Below, in pieces: positions 49,601 to 62,761 of a stretch of 64,000 nt of DNA. Numbering within the stretch: the first letter of the stretch is position 1; the number at the start of each line of letters is the position of its first letter. The notes beneath the pieces were generated by a model. The model did not search any database and was not told where the DNA came from. It saw only the letters and a list, made by a program, of their open reading frames with translations. The stretch is from assembly GCA_949358305.1 (NCBI GenBank), contig OX442320.1, forward strand, positions 11,858,259 to 11,922,258, read 5' to 3'. A program made the position numbers and the translations under genes. The stretch comes from Strigamia acuminata (lineage: Eukaryota; Arthropoda; Chilopoda; Geophilomorpha; Linotaeniidae).

Positions 49601-52203
49601 TGAATAAATACGGATCGGACGCGTTGCGCCTTTACTTGATCAATTCGCCGGCCGTGCGCGGCGATAATTTGAGGTTCAAGGAAGACGGCGTGCGGGATAT
49701 TTTGAAGGACGTCTTCTTGCCTTGGTACAATGCCTATCGATTTTTTATACAAAACGTCGAGTTGTTGAATAAGGTAAATCGCAATTTTGCTGCACATGTA
49801 TTGTATTTTAATTAATTGATTGATATTTTAATTTGTATGTTTAGGAGGGAAATGTTAAATTTGAACACAACGAGGCGAGGGAAGGATTGTCGGAAAATAT
49901 CATGGACAGGTGGATTTTGTCGTCCGTGCAATCACTCTTGTCGTTTGTTAGACAAGAAATGAAAGGTTCTATTTCTACGCGTTTTAGATCGATTTTCATC
50001 TATTTATTTTGAATTTTGTCTTATTTAACGTTGCAGCTTATAGATTATATACGGTAGTACCGAATCTAATCAAGTTTATCTCAAATTTGACTAATTGGTA
50101 CGTGAGATTTAATCGGAAAAGACTGAAGGTAATTTATTTATTAAATTAATTTTAAAAATAATTGGTATATATTTATTTTACATTTCACATTTTTAGGGTG
50201 AAAGTGGTATAAACGACTGCCAGCATGCATTGCAAACACTATCTTCCGTTTTATTTGCTCTGATTAAAATAATGGTAGGAAAGTGACAGTTTGTTTTTAA
50301 TGTTTTAAGCCAAATATGAATTTTTATTTAAACAGGCGCCATTTACGCCGTTTTTAACGGAGGTAATCTACCAAAATATGCGCCATTTGTTGCCTGAAAA
50401 GGAAATGTTAAAAAGCGAGTCGGGAAGCGTCCATTACTTAATGCTGCCCGAATCAAAGTGAACATTCATGTCCCATTAAAAATTAAAATTAAAAATTAAT
50501 CGAATTTTCTTGAACGACAGAAAAAACCTAATCGACGTGGCGATCGAGCGAGCCGTGTCCAAAATGCAAAGCGTCATTGATTTAGGACGAATTATCAGGG
50601 ACAGAAAGACATTACCCGTCAAAGTAGATAAAAAAGGAGATGAAATGGAAATGAAATGTTAACTAAACGTAATTGTATTTAGTACCCGGTACAAGAATTA
50701 ATCATAATTCACAAAGACGAAACCGTGCTGCTAGAGATCCGGACGCTAAAGACGTACATTTTAGAAGAACTCAACGTCAAAGTGTTGACGACGACGACGG
50801 ATAAAAACAAATACGGGATCGAAATGCGAGCCGAACCCGAGCACAAAACGCTGGGGCTGCGACTGCGCGGTGATTTCAAGAAAGTGATGATAGCGGTTAA
50901 AGTAATCAACAAAGATGGTTGAGTTGGTTTGGATTTGTTGATTAATGTTCGGCTTTTGATGATTTAGGAGTTGAGCGACATTCAGATTCAGCATTATCTC
51001 GTCAAGGGATCCATCAACGTTCTCGGTCACGACTTGGGCCCCGAAGATCTGAGGATCATGTACACGTTGAAATCGTCCCAATTGACCGAAAGATTCGAAG
51101 CGCATGCGGAAAACGACGTAAATTGCATCGATTTGGTCGGAATTTTAAAAATTAAATTGATTTTTGTTTTATCGTTCAGGTTTTAGTGATTCTCGACGTC
51201 TCACCCGACCAATCGCTCTTGGACGAAGGCATGGCGCGCGAAGTGATCAATCGTGTACAAAAACTACGCAAAAAAGTATTTAGAAAATTAGAAATTGTCG
51301 TTTTGTTGTCGTTTTAAATGATTTTTCACTTAAGGCTCACCTGGTGCCGACCGACCAAGTGATCGTTTACTACGACGCGAAACCGAGAGAGAACATCCAT
51401 CGGATAATCACGAGTTTCCAAGACTACATCGAGTCGACGACCAAAGCGCCCATGAAGTCGCTGCCGTTCCCCGACAACGCGTTCGTCATCATTAGTGAAC
51501 AGCAGCAACTGAAAGGCGTCGACTTGGACTTGAGCATCGTCGGGGCGCCGGGTTTTGTGCCGCGAGGAATCGCTAACGACGCGTCCGGCGACGTGTCGAA
51601 GAGCGAACCATTTTGTCGGTTCGTCAACATCGAGTATTGCGGCTGCGACAGCTTGAGCGACGTGAAAAACAAATTGGCCACCATTTTGTTAGAAAATCCC
51701 GTCAACAAAGCGCGATTGGAATTCGACGGTTTACTCAGAGAAGTAAATATTTCAGATAAAATATTTCAATTAATTAATTAATTTATTTCTAGATTCGGGT
51801 TGTTTTAGGAATAAATAAACGGAAAATCGATTTGCTGAGCGGCTCGCTCATGTTGAAGTCGAATATTTTGAATTTGCACGGAACGACGCTCCGGGTCGGA
51901 GTTAAAGGTCAAACGAAGGGCGAGGACGAGCAATGCGAATGTACGAAGCCGAATTGTCGATTTATTAATGTGGAATTGGAGGAGGGGAAGAGTGTGGAGA
52001 AGGGAACGGTTTTGTTGGAGAATCCACGCAATCAATTCGTGCTGGATTTTGACGGATTTCAACACCAGGTCGAGTCGGTGTTTGGGCTGCAGAATAAGAA
52101 ATTTAAATTGTTTAGCGATTCGGGGCGGAGCGAAGAAATGACGACTAACGGCACATTATTGTCGTTTGAAGGAAAAATTGTATATGCGAAGGTGTTGCAT
52201 TAA
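46673..52203 (+). CDS. IARS1: Isoleucyl-tRNA synthetase, cytoplasmic
   Basis: About twenty exons, beginning 46673-46791, 46849-47005 and 47319 onward, encode the complete class Ia enzyme. Visible are [20 protein letters not shown] (HIGH-type motif PHYGHI), [29 protein letters not shown] in the editing (CP1) region, [41 protein letters not shown] across a junction, and [15 protein letters not shown] (KMSKS). The C-terminal part has two copies of a domain containing [17 protein letters not shown] and [17 protein letters not shown], the paired C-terminal domains of animal cytosolic IleRS. The enzyme charges tRNA-Ile and edits valine; in animals it belongs to the multi-synthetase complex. The gene ends at 52203, with an ATTAAA about 25 bp later. 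Confidence 0.96.
47088..47185. repeat. Intronic ~21-bp minisatellite in IARS1
   Basis: Five units of the type CCCAAAAATTTGATTTTTTA with progressive changes (ATGCGATTTTTCA) lie in IARS1 intron 2. In composition they resemble the 3.98- and 45.0-kb arrays. Confidence 0.75.
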
Positions 52204-52814
52204 ATTGTATTGTTTTTAAGAGTAGTTAATTAAAGACAATTTTTTGATAAATCCAATAATTTGTGCAGCGCCGTCTTGCGTCGATGAGCGGAATTAATCG
52301 AAAGTGTGTCAATATGTCGCGCTTGTTTGGATAGTCGAATCGAAGTAAAATCTGTGGTAAAACAGTTTGGAATTGAAGAATTTATTAATTCCGCTTTGTT
52401 TTTAGAGATTTTAAGAGAAAATAATTTGGATTTAAATACCTACCTACTCGGTAATTTCATCTAGCTGCAGGAAGCCACCGAGTTACGCACGGGCTGCATC
52501 GTCCTCTGTTTAGCCAATGAGAAAAAATATACCGTTTTAAGCAGGGTACCTAAAGATGGCGATTGACGATATAGCGGTGAAAGATAAATGAACGCAAGAT
52601 TCGAACAGAAATTCTTTTAAGTGTAGACTTTTAGGTAGGAGTATACGCAGTTAAAGTGGAAACGAAACGAAACTTATTTTGTTTGTCATAGCAAAGTGAA
52701 TAAATCGCAATAACTGACAAATCATTTTGCGTTCTATCTCGATCAACTTTTTTTCTCTTCCTTTTTCTACTTATCTAATAGAATTAATTCACTTCAGGTG
52801 GAATTATTTTTGCA
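52204..52814. other. IARS1 3' UTR and TASOR promoter region
   Basis: The gap is 611 bp. The first ~60 bp include the IARS1 poly(A) region (TTAATTAAAGAC). The segment 52.26-52.62 kb is GC-richer and contains AGCCAATGAG (a CCAAT box). TASOR 5'-UTR sequence probably begins here; no ORF is supported. Confidence 0.4.
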
Positions 52815-55800
52815 ATGGCTGAAAATGTAGAGTCGCCGCCGGGGTGCAGCATGTCGGGATACACCATACCGAAGATAGCGGACGGTAAACATGGTTGAAA
52901 AGCAGTTTCGGAAGCGTCTTAATGCCAAATTCTGCGCTTTTTAACTGCAGAGAAATTATTTCGCGATGTGGATTTAACGTCGAAGCAGTGGACTATGGAA
53001 CTGTACCCGTTGTTGCGTGGCAACTTCCAAATGCCCGATTCCGAGCAGAAGTTTGTCGTTACGAGTGCGAAATTAGTGATAAATAACAGCCTGATGCACC
53101 GGGTAAAAGACAGGTTTGTGTTTGGTTTTAAACTTTCTTTTTTAATGAAATTTGGTTGCAGTATCGAAAGAAGAAGGAAGAAATGGGTAAAGACAGCAAC
53201 GAGGTTGATCAGAAAGTCGTTTTTATCGGATGCACTAAGCTGGACGACGTGAGAAATGAGATTGATCGTTTTTGTTGAGTGATTTAAATGATTTAAATTG
53301 TGTTTTTAGTGTTACAAGATATGCAGCGAAGGTGTTAAGACGGGAAATGTTTTATTTACGCATTTAGGAATTGCTAAAATGGGTATAGAAATGATTTTGT
53401 GAGCTTTTCCCCTACCCTCGATGAAATTGATTAAATGTGATTACATTTTGCAGGCGTTGTCGTCGTTAAGCATCCGGATATTTTATTCCCACATCCATTG
53501 AAGAGCAACATGACCTATTATTTAATCATGTTGAAAATAATTCCGGTAAAAATGCGTATTTTTGTTCTTTTTCGGATTAATCAATTAATGAATTAATGTT
53601 TATTTTTTACAGGGTAAAATTAAATACGTGTTTGAAAACAGTTCTAATTTAGAACCGACGCCTGGTTACGATTGTCATTTACCTAAAAACAAGAACACGA
53701 GCGGCAACACCAACCCGAAAAACATTCATCCCAAACAGCAATACGCAAATAGTCAGATGTATCTGTACGAATACGAACAAGACGGGTTGAGCGACAGACC
53801 GCGGCAAATATCGCCCGTCGGAGTCGTGGAATTCCGATACGTCGATCCGAAGCAACCCGTCAACATTCCCGCAAAATTGAAGTAAATATGTTAAAATTGT
53901 ATTAAATTAATTTTGAAATTTGAAATTTGTTTCAGCGCTGCGATAAGCTCAACGCCCAAGGCAATCAACGTTCGGAACTCCGTTTCGATTTGGAAAGGAG
54001 AAATTGAGAATAACAACAAGTTTATTGCGAAGGTGGAATTGATATCGTACGGCATGGCGTTCAAGCCTATTTCTTTGTAAGGAGAATTGCGATTTGTTGC
54101 GATTTTGTGTTGAAATGTGGGTTTTGAATTTGTTTAGGGGCAAAACGATCAAATTGACTTCGACGTTGACCATGAACGAAGTGAAGGAGCGGTACATGAA
54201 AAACATAAACAAGTTGTCGTTAAAACAGGAATTTCATAACGGCCAATTTTATTTATCGTATTTTCAAATGTTGTGCCTCGATGGATCGCCCGGTTTCGAT
54301 CAATTAACTTCGTACCTCGAAACGACCGGAAAAGTAACGCAAATGTCGCACGAATTTGCAATTTATTTAATAATTTATTTAATAATTTAATGTTTAGGCG
54401 GCGATTTGGTATTGCGGGAATCGTGTTGAAGGTGTTTTGGTCTCCCCGAAATCGAACATTTTAGGTATTTATTAGAGGTTAAAAAAAAATAAAGAAATTA
54501 AAAAATTAAAAAATATTTTCAGGTGTTATAAATACGCAACATTCGGAAAAAAGTTTACACTGCGTGTTCGCGGCGCCACATTCGCTCGCATCGCGTTTAA
54601 CGTTGGCTCGCGGTGAGTTTGAGTTTGCGACGCGTGGAAGCGTAATTGGGAGTCGCTTTGAACCTTCGGTTAACGCTTAAATTTAAATTGGCTTTGCCAA
54701 AATGATTTTCAGAGCTCGTTGTGAGGAATCACCTGAAAGCTTTACCAAATGCAATACCCTCATTCACGACTGGTGCCCGCTTTTGTATGTAAAATACTGA
54801 TTGGATTCTACAAGTCATTCAATATCGACACAACCCACGCACTTTCCTCGCTTTAAACGAGCGCTTTTTCTGCTTTTGCTGTTTTTGCTGCTTTTGATGC
54901 TTTTGATGCTTTTGATGCTTTTGCTGTTTTAGATGCTTTTGCTCTTTTCTTGTTTTCTTGCTTAAAATTTAATTTCCTCTGTTGCTTGCACGAACGTCGA
55001 CCGTGAATGACTTGTACGCTTTAAATTTGCCGAGCCGAGCACCAGAATTTTAGTTTGAAATCCTGCTGTCCGAGCCCCGTAACGATCGATTTTTCACCTT
55101 TTTCGTTTGCATTTTTTTGACATTTGCAGCCAAACTTGCATGCGCGAAGTCGTCAGTGGACTCTATGGTGGCCACCGAGAAGGGTCCGATGACCGCGTCC
55201 AACTTCGACGAGGGTTTTTTGCCCATCAAACCGAACGAATCCAAGTTGAAATTCCGCACCGTCGCCGAGGCGTTCCAGAAACAAGCAATAGGTCGGATTG
55301 ATTTCTTGAAAATTGTTCATTTAAAATGAAGAACTTAATTATTTTTGTTTTCAAATTGTAGATTTCCAACTCAAGCACCCCGATATGATCGTTCCGTACG
55401 CACCCGCAGCCGCTTCGGGCGTGTTTCCACCGCTGCCGTCGCGGCTGCAACCGAGGCGTCCTCCGCTTCTGCCGACGAACAGCGAGCAAATCGCGCAAGT
55501 GGCGCGACCGGCGTCCAAACTGGATCCGCGCTTGAAGGCGAACGAAGCGCCTCCGAACAAAGCGACGCAAGCGAGGCCCAAGCAGGCGCCGACGACGAGC
55601 TTCAGCGAACTCGCCAACCGACCCAACACGTCGCGCTGGAATTCGAATTCGACGCCGTATTCGCCGACCCAGTTTAGTCCGATCGGCGACGACAACAACG
55701 AGAACATCGAGGACGAATTGAACGCTCGTCTCGGACTCGTTGCGCAGAAGGAGAGGGAGAGGGAGAGGCCGGTGGCGGACGAGAACTTTTTTGATAAAGT

Positions 55801-58800
55801 TGGTCAGTTTCAGGGTGGGCGCAGTGTGGAGTCGGCAATTCCGTTTCTGGACGATTCGCACGCCGCGAACTCGGTCGACACGATGCGCAGGAACGTGGAA
55901 CAGGTAATTGAGTGCTAGCTTCGCGATCATTTAGTCACCCGTGCACAAAATCTGTCGACGAAAACGCCAAAAGACGAATTATTTCGTTTGATCGTGATTA
56001 TTTAGTCGTCCGAAATAACGCAAAAATAGGAATGGTTTGATGAATTATTTGCTTTATTTGCTACGGTTTAGTCATCCGAGCACAAAATACGACGAGAAAA
56101 CGCAAAAAGACGAAATATTTGATGGAGTTTTATTTCGTTTACAATACACAGGGTGAGCCAGAGACACCTCATGATTTTGAAAATGTAACTAATTCACGTT
56201 TTTATGTCTGCGTAATGGTTTTCAAAAGCATGAGGTTACCCTGAAGAAGGAATAAAGAGAAAATGGAGCGAGTGCTCATTTTCTGGCTGCTTTTGCAAAA
56301 GGGGATTGATAGATTTTGTTTAGTGTTGGTTTCGGATGAGTTTTGTCCGTGAAATTGTTTGTCGGCTTTTGCTTATCACACCTCGCTCCTTGTACCACCA
56401 ATTTCGCTCACTGCTGAAGGAACCCTGCAATGATTCACGTTGGAAAGCCACTCACTTTGAAGGCGGTGGGTGCTTTTAACCACACAGATTACGGTTTTTG
56501 CAGCAAACTAGCGGCACCGACGCCGACGCCGACGCCGACGCCCGGCAACCGGTCACGTATGGAAGTATTCATTCCGTCGATGCGATGAAGATGTATTTGA
56601 ATGCATCCATTAATAAGCTGACTAACACGGTATCTGATAAGCAAACTAGCCAAACAACTTCAACTCGCCAAAGTGTAAGATCAGAATATCGACTTTTCTT
56701 TTCTTTTCTTTTCTTTTCTCTTCATCTTTTTCTTTTGTTAAAATCTCAATCAATCAATCAATCGGTGGCGGGACGGAAAAAGTGACAAAACTTCGCAATA
56801 ATTAATTTTTCATTTTTGTTTTAATTTAACAAAAAGATTGAACATTTTTTTGTTTTTGTTTGACAATTTTAGATTTTGACGAAAACAATCAACTCAAATT
56901 ACTTCATGGCACGAAACGCGCCCCTCCAACAGCAGCCGCTTAGGTGAACCCGATCGAATACAGAATGATTAAAAAGGTTTTTAAAAAAATGCAATTTTAT
57001 GATTAAACAGCAACAGCAACTCGAAAGCACCGCCAACAACGCACCCACGACGTCCGAGTGCGTCGCAGGACGTCGCTTCCACTCAGAACCCGATCCCGAG
57101 CCCGATCACGAGCCCGAACCCCCCTTTGCCTCCGAACCCCCCTTTGCCTTCGCACCCGAACCCGCCCCCGCCTCTGCCACCGAACCCTTGCGACGCCGTG
57201 CGACCCGCTCCGGCGACACGAAAACAGGACCCGCGACTGAAAGCGCAAGAACCTGCTTTCGAAGGGGTGGAGCACGCGAGCGGACAAGTGCACATCAAGA
57301 TGGAAGTGGAGGAGGACATGAGGAGGAGCGTCGCGCGCGCGTTATCCTCGATCCGCGAGAAGGAGCCGCCAGCGCTGGCCAAGTGCACGAAGGACCTCGC
57401 CCTGCTGAGCTGGGGCAGCAGCCGCACCCCCGAAGAGAGAGAGAACGGCGAGTGGCGCCTGAACCCGCTCAAACTGTCGTCCTTCACGACCATCTACAAC
57501 CTGGAGGCCAAGCCCGAAATGGGCGACGAAAAGGTGAATGAAATAAAGAATGACGTGTCGGGTTTTACAGACGAGCTCATGAGCCGGCTCGAGCGCAAGG
57601 TCGAGGTCGAGATCGGCTCGCCGCCGCTCTCGATCGCGGGCGATTTGGACCCGGACGTGGACATGGATCTGGATCTGGATCTGGACCGGACGTTCGAGAC
57701 GTTGAGCGCGGAGATGGAGAACTTTTACAGCGTGCTGGCCGAGGTTATCCCCGTGGACGGGCACATGCGCGCGCTGCTGCAGCGCAAGCTGCATCGCACG
57801 CGGCCCAAGTTCGGGGGTCTGCACAAGCTCAAGTGCATCGCGAACGCACTCAGCGAGTCGCTCAGCGACAAGTACCTCGACTGTCTGCTCAAGTGCGAGT
57901 TCAACAAGTTCGTGGTGCTGGTGGAGAATATCTTGAGCACGCTGTTCATCATCTCGGAGTCGTCGCACTCGGACGGCGCCGCCACCAAGGACGTGATCAA
58001 GGAGCGCTACTCGGACTTCAAGAGCTCGTTGCGCCGGCTCATGGCGCGCTACGGGCTGGCGGAGAACGAGAACGAGAACGAGAACGGGGAGGCGGACGGC
58101 GAGGTGGACGGCGGGGTGGCCAGCTTCAGCATTTTGGAGAAACTCACGCACCCCAACGTGTTCATCGACTCGATTTTGAACGAGAAGCGACGAGAGTTGT
58201 CGAGCATTCTCGACGAGATCGGCCAGAACGAAAAGTACCGCGTGAAGAAGAAGAAGAGAAACGGCAAGATCCACTCGGCCGAGCCGACCAAGCGGCTGCG
58301 CTTGACCAGCGACGGCGAAGACGTGGTGCTGCGACTCGACTCGGAGTCGGAGCGGATCCGCGAGCCGCACGCGGGCTACCGGGTGCTGATCGAGCCGCGA
58401 CACACGTCGACGCCCAACTGCCAGAGCGAGAGCGAGAACGAGAACGGGACCGGGAATGAGAACGAGAGCGGGGCGGGGCGGAAGAGGAAGAGGCAGAGGA
58501 AGAAAAGACGGCGCGGGAACGCGGGATACCTGACGCGTCGCATCGGGGGGTTCGTGAAGCGCGGGGGCGCCGTTCGTGTGGACTCGCACAGGTGCTACGC
58601 GCAGCTGAGGAGGTGTTTGGTGAGATACAAACGCTTGAAGGAGAGCGAGGGCGTCGCCAGTGACATTTTGCAGCGGAGCATTCGGCGACACTGTGACGCC
58701 GAGTCGACGACGGCCACGTCGGCGAAGGTGTCGCGGAAGCAACGCCGGTTGCAGGACACGTTGCTGCACTTGGGGGGCGCCTTGACGCAGATGTGCACGG

Positions 58801-60553
58801 GGGGTCCGGCGCAGATGAAGAAGTTGTTGGCGTCGCGCGGACTGGACTTGAGCGCCGTGCTCAAGGAACTCGCGGACGACGTGAAGGACGTGGCGACGAG
58901 TCCCGGTGCAGGTGCTTGTGCTGGTTCTGGTGCTGGTGCTGGTGTTGGTGTTGGTGCTGGCGGTGGCGGTGGCGGAAAGGTCAAAGCGATGGCGAGGCGC
59001 TCGAACAATGTTGTCGAGGTGAATAACAAGCTGATTCCGCAGGAGTTGTTAAGTGCGAACGACGAAGACAGCCAGGACACGCTGCAGTTGGCGAGGGACG
59101 AGGAGAACGCCGACGAGAACGAGGAGTTGTACGACAGTTTGCCCGACGCCGTCAAGAATGGGGTAAATTGATTTAAACAAAAAATTAAATTAAATATTTG
59201 TTTTTATTTCGTTTTGTCAAGGTTTCGGCGTCTTTTGGAGATTTGGTGCACGAGCCGACGACCCCCGACGCGGCAGTGGTGCCGCAGGACGTGGACGGGG
59301 ACGGGGACGGGGACGGGGACGGGGACGTGGACGAGGATTTGGGCGTGCGTCCCGTGAAATTCGAGCCGGATCCGTCGTATTACGAAGACAATTATAATTA
59401 CGAGGAGGACGAAGCGCGGAATATCGCGCGGACGGTCAATTCCGACTACGAGCAGGCGTTGTACGAGCAGCAGCCGGTGCTTCCCACCATCGACACGCTT
59501 TACTGCGTCTATGGGAACGACGTCGGCGAATGCAATAATGTTAAGGTGGTGTAATTAAATTAAATTAAATTAAAATTTGATTGATTGGTTTTGTCAGGAT
59601 TATCTCAACTCGATGGGGCACCGGCCGTACGGGTCGAATAATAGGGAGACAGTGGCGGCGGCCAAGAGCGGCGTCGTTTTGTACGTTTTTGTGCACGCGG
59701 GCATGGAGGATGAGCCGCATCTCGTGCCGGATCTGTTGGCCCTCAAACAACTTCCCAATTCGCATTTTATGTTGTTCGATACTGTGAAAGACCTGAAGGA
59801 GCAGAGTTGTCGCATGATCTTCGAGAAGGGAGGAATTATCGTGCCGGACGCCAAGTTACTGTTCACCTCATCGCCGGGTAAGAAATGCTAATGAAATGCT
59901 AATGAAATGCTAATGAAATTGGAGAAATGCTCAAATTGGTTTTGTTTAATTTGTTTATCGTTTTTAGGAATTTTGACGTACATATTTTCACTGATTAAGA
60001 AGAAAATGGAGTTAGCGATTTCGTGGAACTTTTGCATTCATTTGAACATAATTCAACAACTTGAAAGCTCAAGGTAGCGTTAAATTGAATTGAATTGAAT
60101 TAAATTAAATTAAATTAAATTAAATGTACTGGTTGCAGCGAAACGCGTGGTTTGCGGGAACACAGCACCTGTTCGGCTCGGGCGTCGGGCTTATTGAACA
60201 TCTTGAAGAATAAGCAGAGCGAGCTCGTGCACGTGATGGATTCGCACGAATGTGACGCGGGAATTGGCGCCAATGCGGCGACGCACTCAGTCACTTGTCT
60301 CAGAGCTATTCAATGCCAAAAAATGAGTTCGGCTCGTCATATTGTGTTCGTGTCGGGTGAGTTAGTTAGTTAGTTAGTGAGTGCAACGAGTTTGAGTTTT
60401 TGAACGTTTTGTTTCGGTTTAGATTTGCCGCCCTCGGATCCTATGACGTTCGAGTTGCAGCAAAGCGGCATTAGTGTGATGCCTTTAATCGAACTAATCA
60501 ATCGGCATTTGATCACGAATGCCGATTCGTCGGCCGCCACTAAAGCCGATTGA
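52815..60553 (+). CDS. TASOR: TASOR, HUSH complex scaffold protein
   Basis: About twenty exons, starting 52815-52884 and 52951-53102, yield roughly 1,800 aa. The N-terminal part is the TASOR/TEX15 pseudo-PARP domain (DUF3715): DLTSKQWTMELYPLLRGNFQ, EGVKTGNVLFTHLGIAKMGV, LEPTPGYDCHLPK, SQMYLYEYEQDGLSDRPRQI. A SPOC-like domain follows (VSIWKGEIENNNKFIAKVEL, AIWYCGNRVEGVLVSPKSNI). A long low-complexity middle has Pro-rich and Arg/Glu-rich parts, two DPRLK motifs, and a 2.15-kb exon (57009-59164) with Gly/Ala repeats. The C terminus has FVHAGMEDEPHLVPDLLALK, IFEKGGIIVPDAKLLFTSSP and SARHIVFVSDLPPSDP, matching the TASOR C-terminal PIN-like region. In vertebrates TASOR scaffolds MPP8 and periphilin to silence intronless and mobile DNA through H3K9me3. 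A candidate poly(A) signal is at 60736-60741. Confidence 0.88.
54866..54950. repeat. GCTTTTGATGCTTTT repeat in a TASOR intron
   Basis: About eight 9-12 bp units (TGCTTTTGA/TGCTTTTGC) lie in the largest TASOR intron (about 54.61-55.13 kb). The rest of that intron has no exon. A second large intron (about 55.90-56.50 kb) is also empty apart from two related CGAAATAATTTG-like segments. Confidence 0.7.
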
Positions 60554-61000
60554 TTCTTTCTTTTCATTACGTTTCTTTTGATTTGCGTTCGTTTTTATCA
60601 TTAAACAAGTTTAGCACTCATAAGATTTTTATACGTGCATTGCCAACGTTTTTCATTATCATAGAATATATATAGAAAGAACAAGATACGTGTTTGTCAA
60701 CTTGTTTGTTTGATGTCAATGTATCAATTCCTTCCAATAAATTCTCCTTTAGATATTTTGCTTTCGTTACGTAATGTGCTTGCCATCTGGTGTGAAGAAG
60801 TTTGAACTATTGTACGCGAGTTGAATGAATTGGGAGATGTTTTATTTTAGTATTTCACGTAAATCATTGCAATTGGATGCTAAATCGTTAGCAGCTGCTG
60901 GAATGAAATAAACATGTTTTGTCGTGGCGTTTAAGATGAAATAAAACTATTTTGGGTTTGTACTCTATCGGGTATTGGTTGTAGTTTAACGAAATAGCGG
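60554..61000. other. TASOR 3' UTR
   Basis: AT-rich non-coding sequence with AATAAA at 60736-60741. No gene is seen before the MITE cluster. Confidence 0.5.
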
Positions 61001-62155
61001 GTGATGGCGCCAGCGCTATTAGAAAGGATTGACGATTTATTACTCGGGGGGCGATAAATCAAATACGAATTTTTTTTAAACGAGTTCATTGGGCAAGTGG
61101 ACAGCATCGTCCAAAAAATTGTCTTTGATCGCTGGCGCCACTCAACGGGTAAAAAGGAAGACATTTTTTGTTTTTATTCAAAACACGAATTATGGAGCTT
61201 CAATAGTTTTCGCATGTGGGCAGGTACGTGTTTTTTAATCGACAGTTGCGGTTTCGCATGCGGGCGATAAATTAAGGACTTATTAAACGACTGGAAATCG
61301 CATCTTGGAAGGAGGTCTATTTCAAATGCATTGCCGTCCACAAGCTATAAAACGAATCTCGATCAACAAAATGTACTTTCAGCGGTGGCGCCACTCAACG
61401 GGTAAAAAAGAAGACATTTTTCGTCTTTTGCGTGTGTTTAATAAAATGCATACGTTTTTTAAATCGACGGTTCTGGTTTCACATGCGAACGATAAATCGA
61501 GGACTACGGTAATACGTTTATTAAACCACTGGATGTCGCATCTCGAAGGAGGTATTTTTCAACTCCACACCGGTAGTCGTCCATGGGCTATAAAACGAAT
61601 CACGTTCAAGAAAATGCACTTTCAGCGGTGGCGCCACTCAACGGGTAAAAAAGAAGACTCTTTTGCTTTTCTACAAACCACCTGCGAGATACAATGCAGG
61701 TTCTACAGACTTCACATGTACGCACTTTTTTATTTTTGGCCGAACTGTCGATTAAAAAAACATACCTACCCACGTGCGAAAACTGTTGAAGCTTCATATT
61801 TCGTGGTTTGAATGAAAACAAAAAATGTCTTTCTTTTTGCCCGTTGAGTGGCGCCACCGTCAAAATGCACTTTTTTTTAACAAGATTTGTTTATACAAAA
61901 AAAGTGCACTTTGACGGTGGCGCCACTCAACGGGTAAAAAGGAAGACATTTTTTGTTGTCCGTGGACTTTGATAGGAGACATCCAATGGTTTAATAAACG
62001 TATTACCGTAATAAGTTATCGATTTATCGCCTGCATCTAAGCCTGAACTGTCGACAAATTCAATTTATTAAACTCACGCAAATCCTGTTGAATCTACATT
62101 TCGTTGTAAAAATGTCTTCTTTTTTACCCGTTGAGTGGCGCCACCGCTGAAAGTG
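61001..62155. mobile_element. Cluster of nested or tandem MITEs with TGGCGCCACTCAACGGG ends
   Basis: The terminus GGTGGCGCCACTCAACGGGT with a following AAAAA(A/G)GAAGACATTTT occurs in direct orientation at ~61133, 61384, 61626 and 61916, and inverted at ~61841 and 62130. Two complete elements of ~235 bp are bounded by inverted pairs: 61626-61858 and 61916-62152. The first two copies are arranged head-to-tail at ~250-bp spacing and share internal sequence (AATCGACRGTT, ATGCGRRCGATAAAT). Elements insert next to AAAATGCACTTTCAGC-like sequence. An extra hairpin TGCACTTTTTTTT...AAAAAAAGTGCA sits between the two complete copies. No protein is encoded. Confidence 0.8.
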
Positions 62156-62761
62156 CGTTTTTGAATTTCACTTGTCGTGGCGTCAGCAACCGCACCGGGA
62201 GTAGGACAACTTTCAACTTTGAGGTTTTTCGGAGTTCGCACCGTAACGGCGACTAGAGTTTAGTTAAATACCTAATGTTTTGGCAGCGGCAAACTAACTG
62301 TAAGTGGTATATTCGATTTTTATTGTTTTACTTAGGTTTCCTTTGTTTGAAAACGACAACGGCGGCCATGTTGCATTTGTTTGTCGTGTGCGGAAAATGA
62401 GCGAAACGATTTAATTTTAGTGGCTTTAATAACTACTAGCTGAAGAGCTACGTAATTTATTCCTTTATTTCTCGCCATTTTGTTAAGGAAATTTAAAGAA
62501 ATGTATTAAATTAAATTTTTCGAACTTATGTTTATAAATTTATGCACGCTGGTTATTGCATTTATTGATATTTTTTCTCTTATCCAGGAGTATTATACTC
62601 GAGTTGTCACGCGGATTGAGCAATTTGAAGACACGGAAGACTACTAGCTGAAACTTTACATTTATTTATTCAGAATTAATTTTTAATTTTATGTATTTAT
62701 AATTTATTTATATTTTGTGTATTCTTAATTTATTTATATTTTGTGTATTCCTATTTTATTT
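62156..62761. other. Possible non-coding first exons, otherwise empty
   Basis: GC-richer sequence at 62.17-62.30 kb ends in AACT|GTAAGT near 62300, and a TTATCCAG| acceptor lies near 62588. The pair could be 5'-UTR exons of a gene to the right or a non-coding RNA. No coding potential is evident. Confidence 0.2.

Noticed and set aside
57342-58769. 475-codon open frame on the minus strand opposite the TASOR large exon
   Set aside because: It is a shadow of a GC-rich plus-strand exon whose encoded protein continues in phase into flanking TASOR exons.
61305-61811. 168-codon open frame with repeated HFQRWRHSTGKKED
   Set aside because: The repetition arises from two adjacent copies of the MITE terminus, not from a gene.
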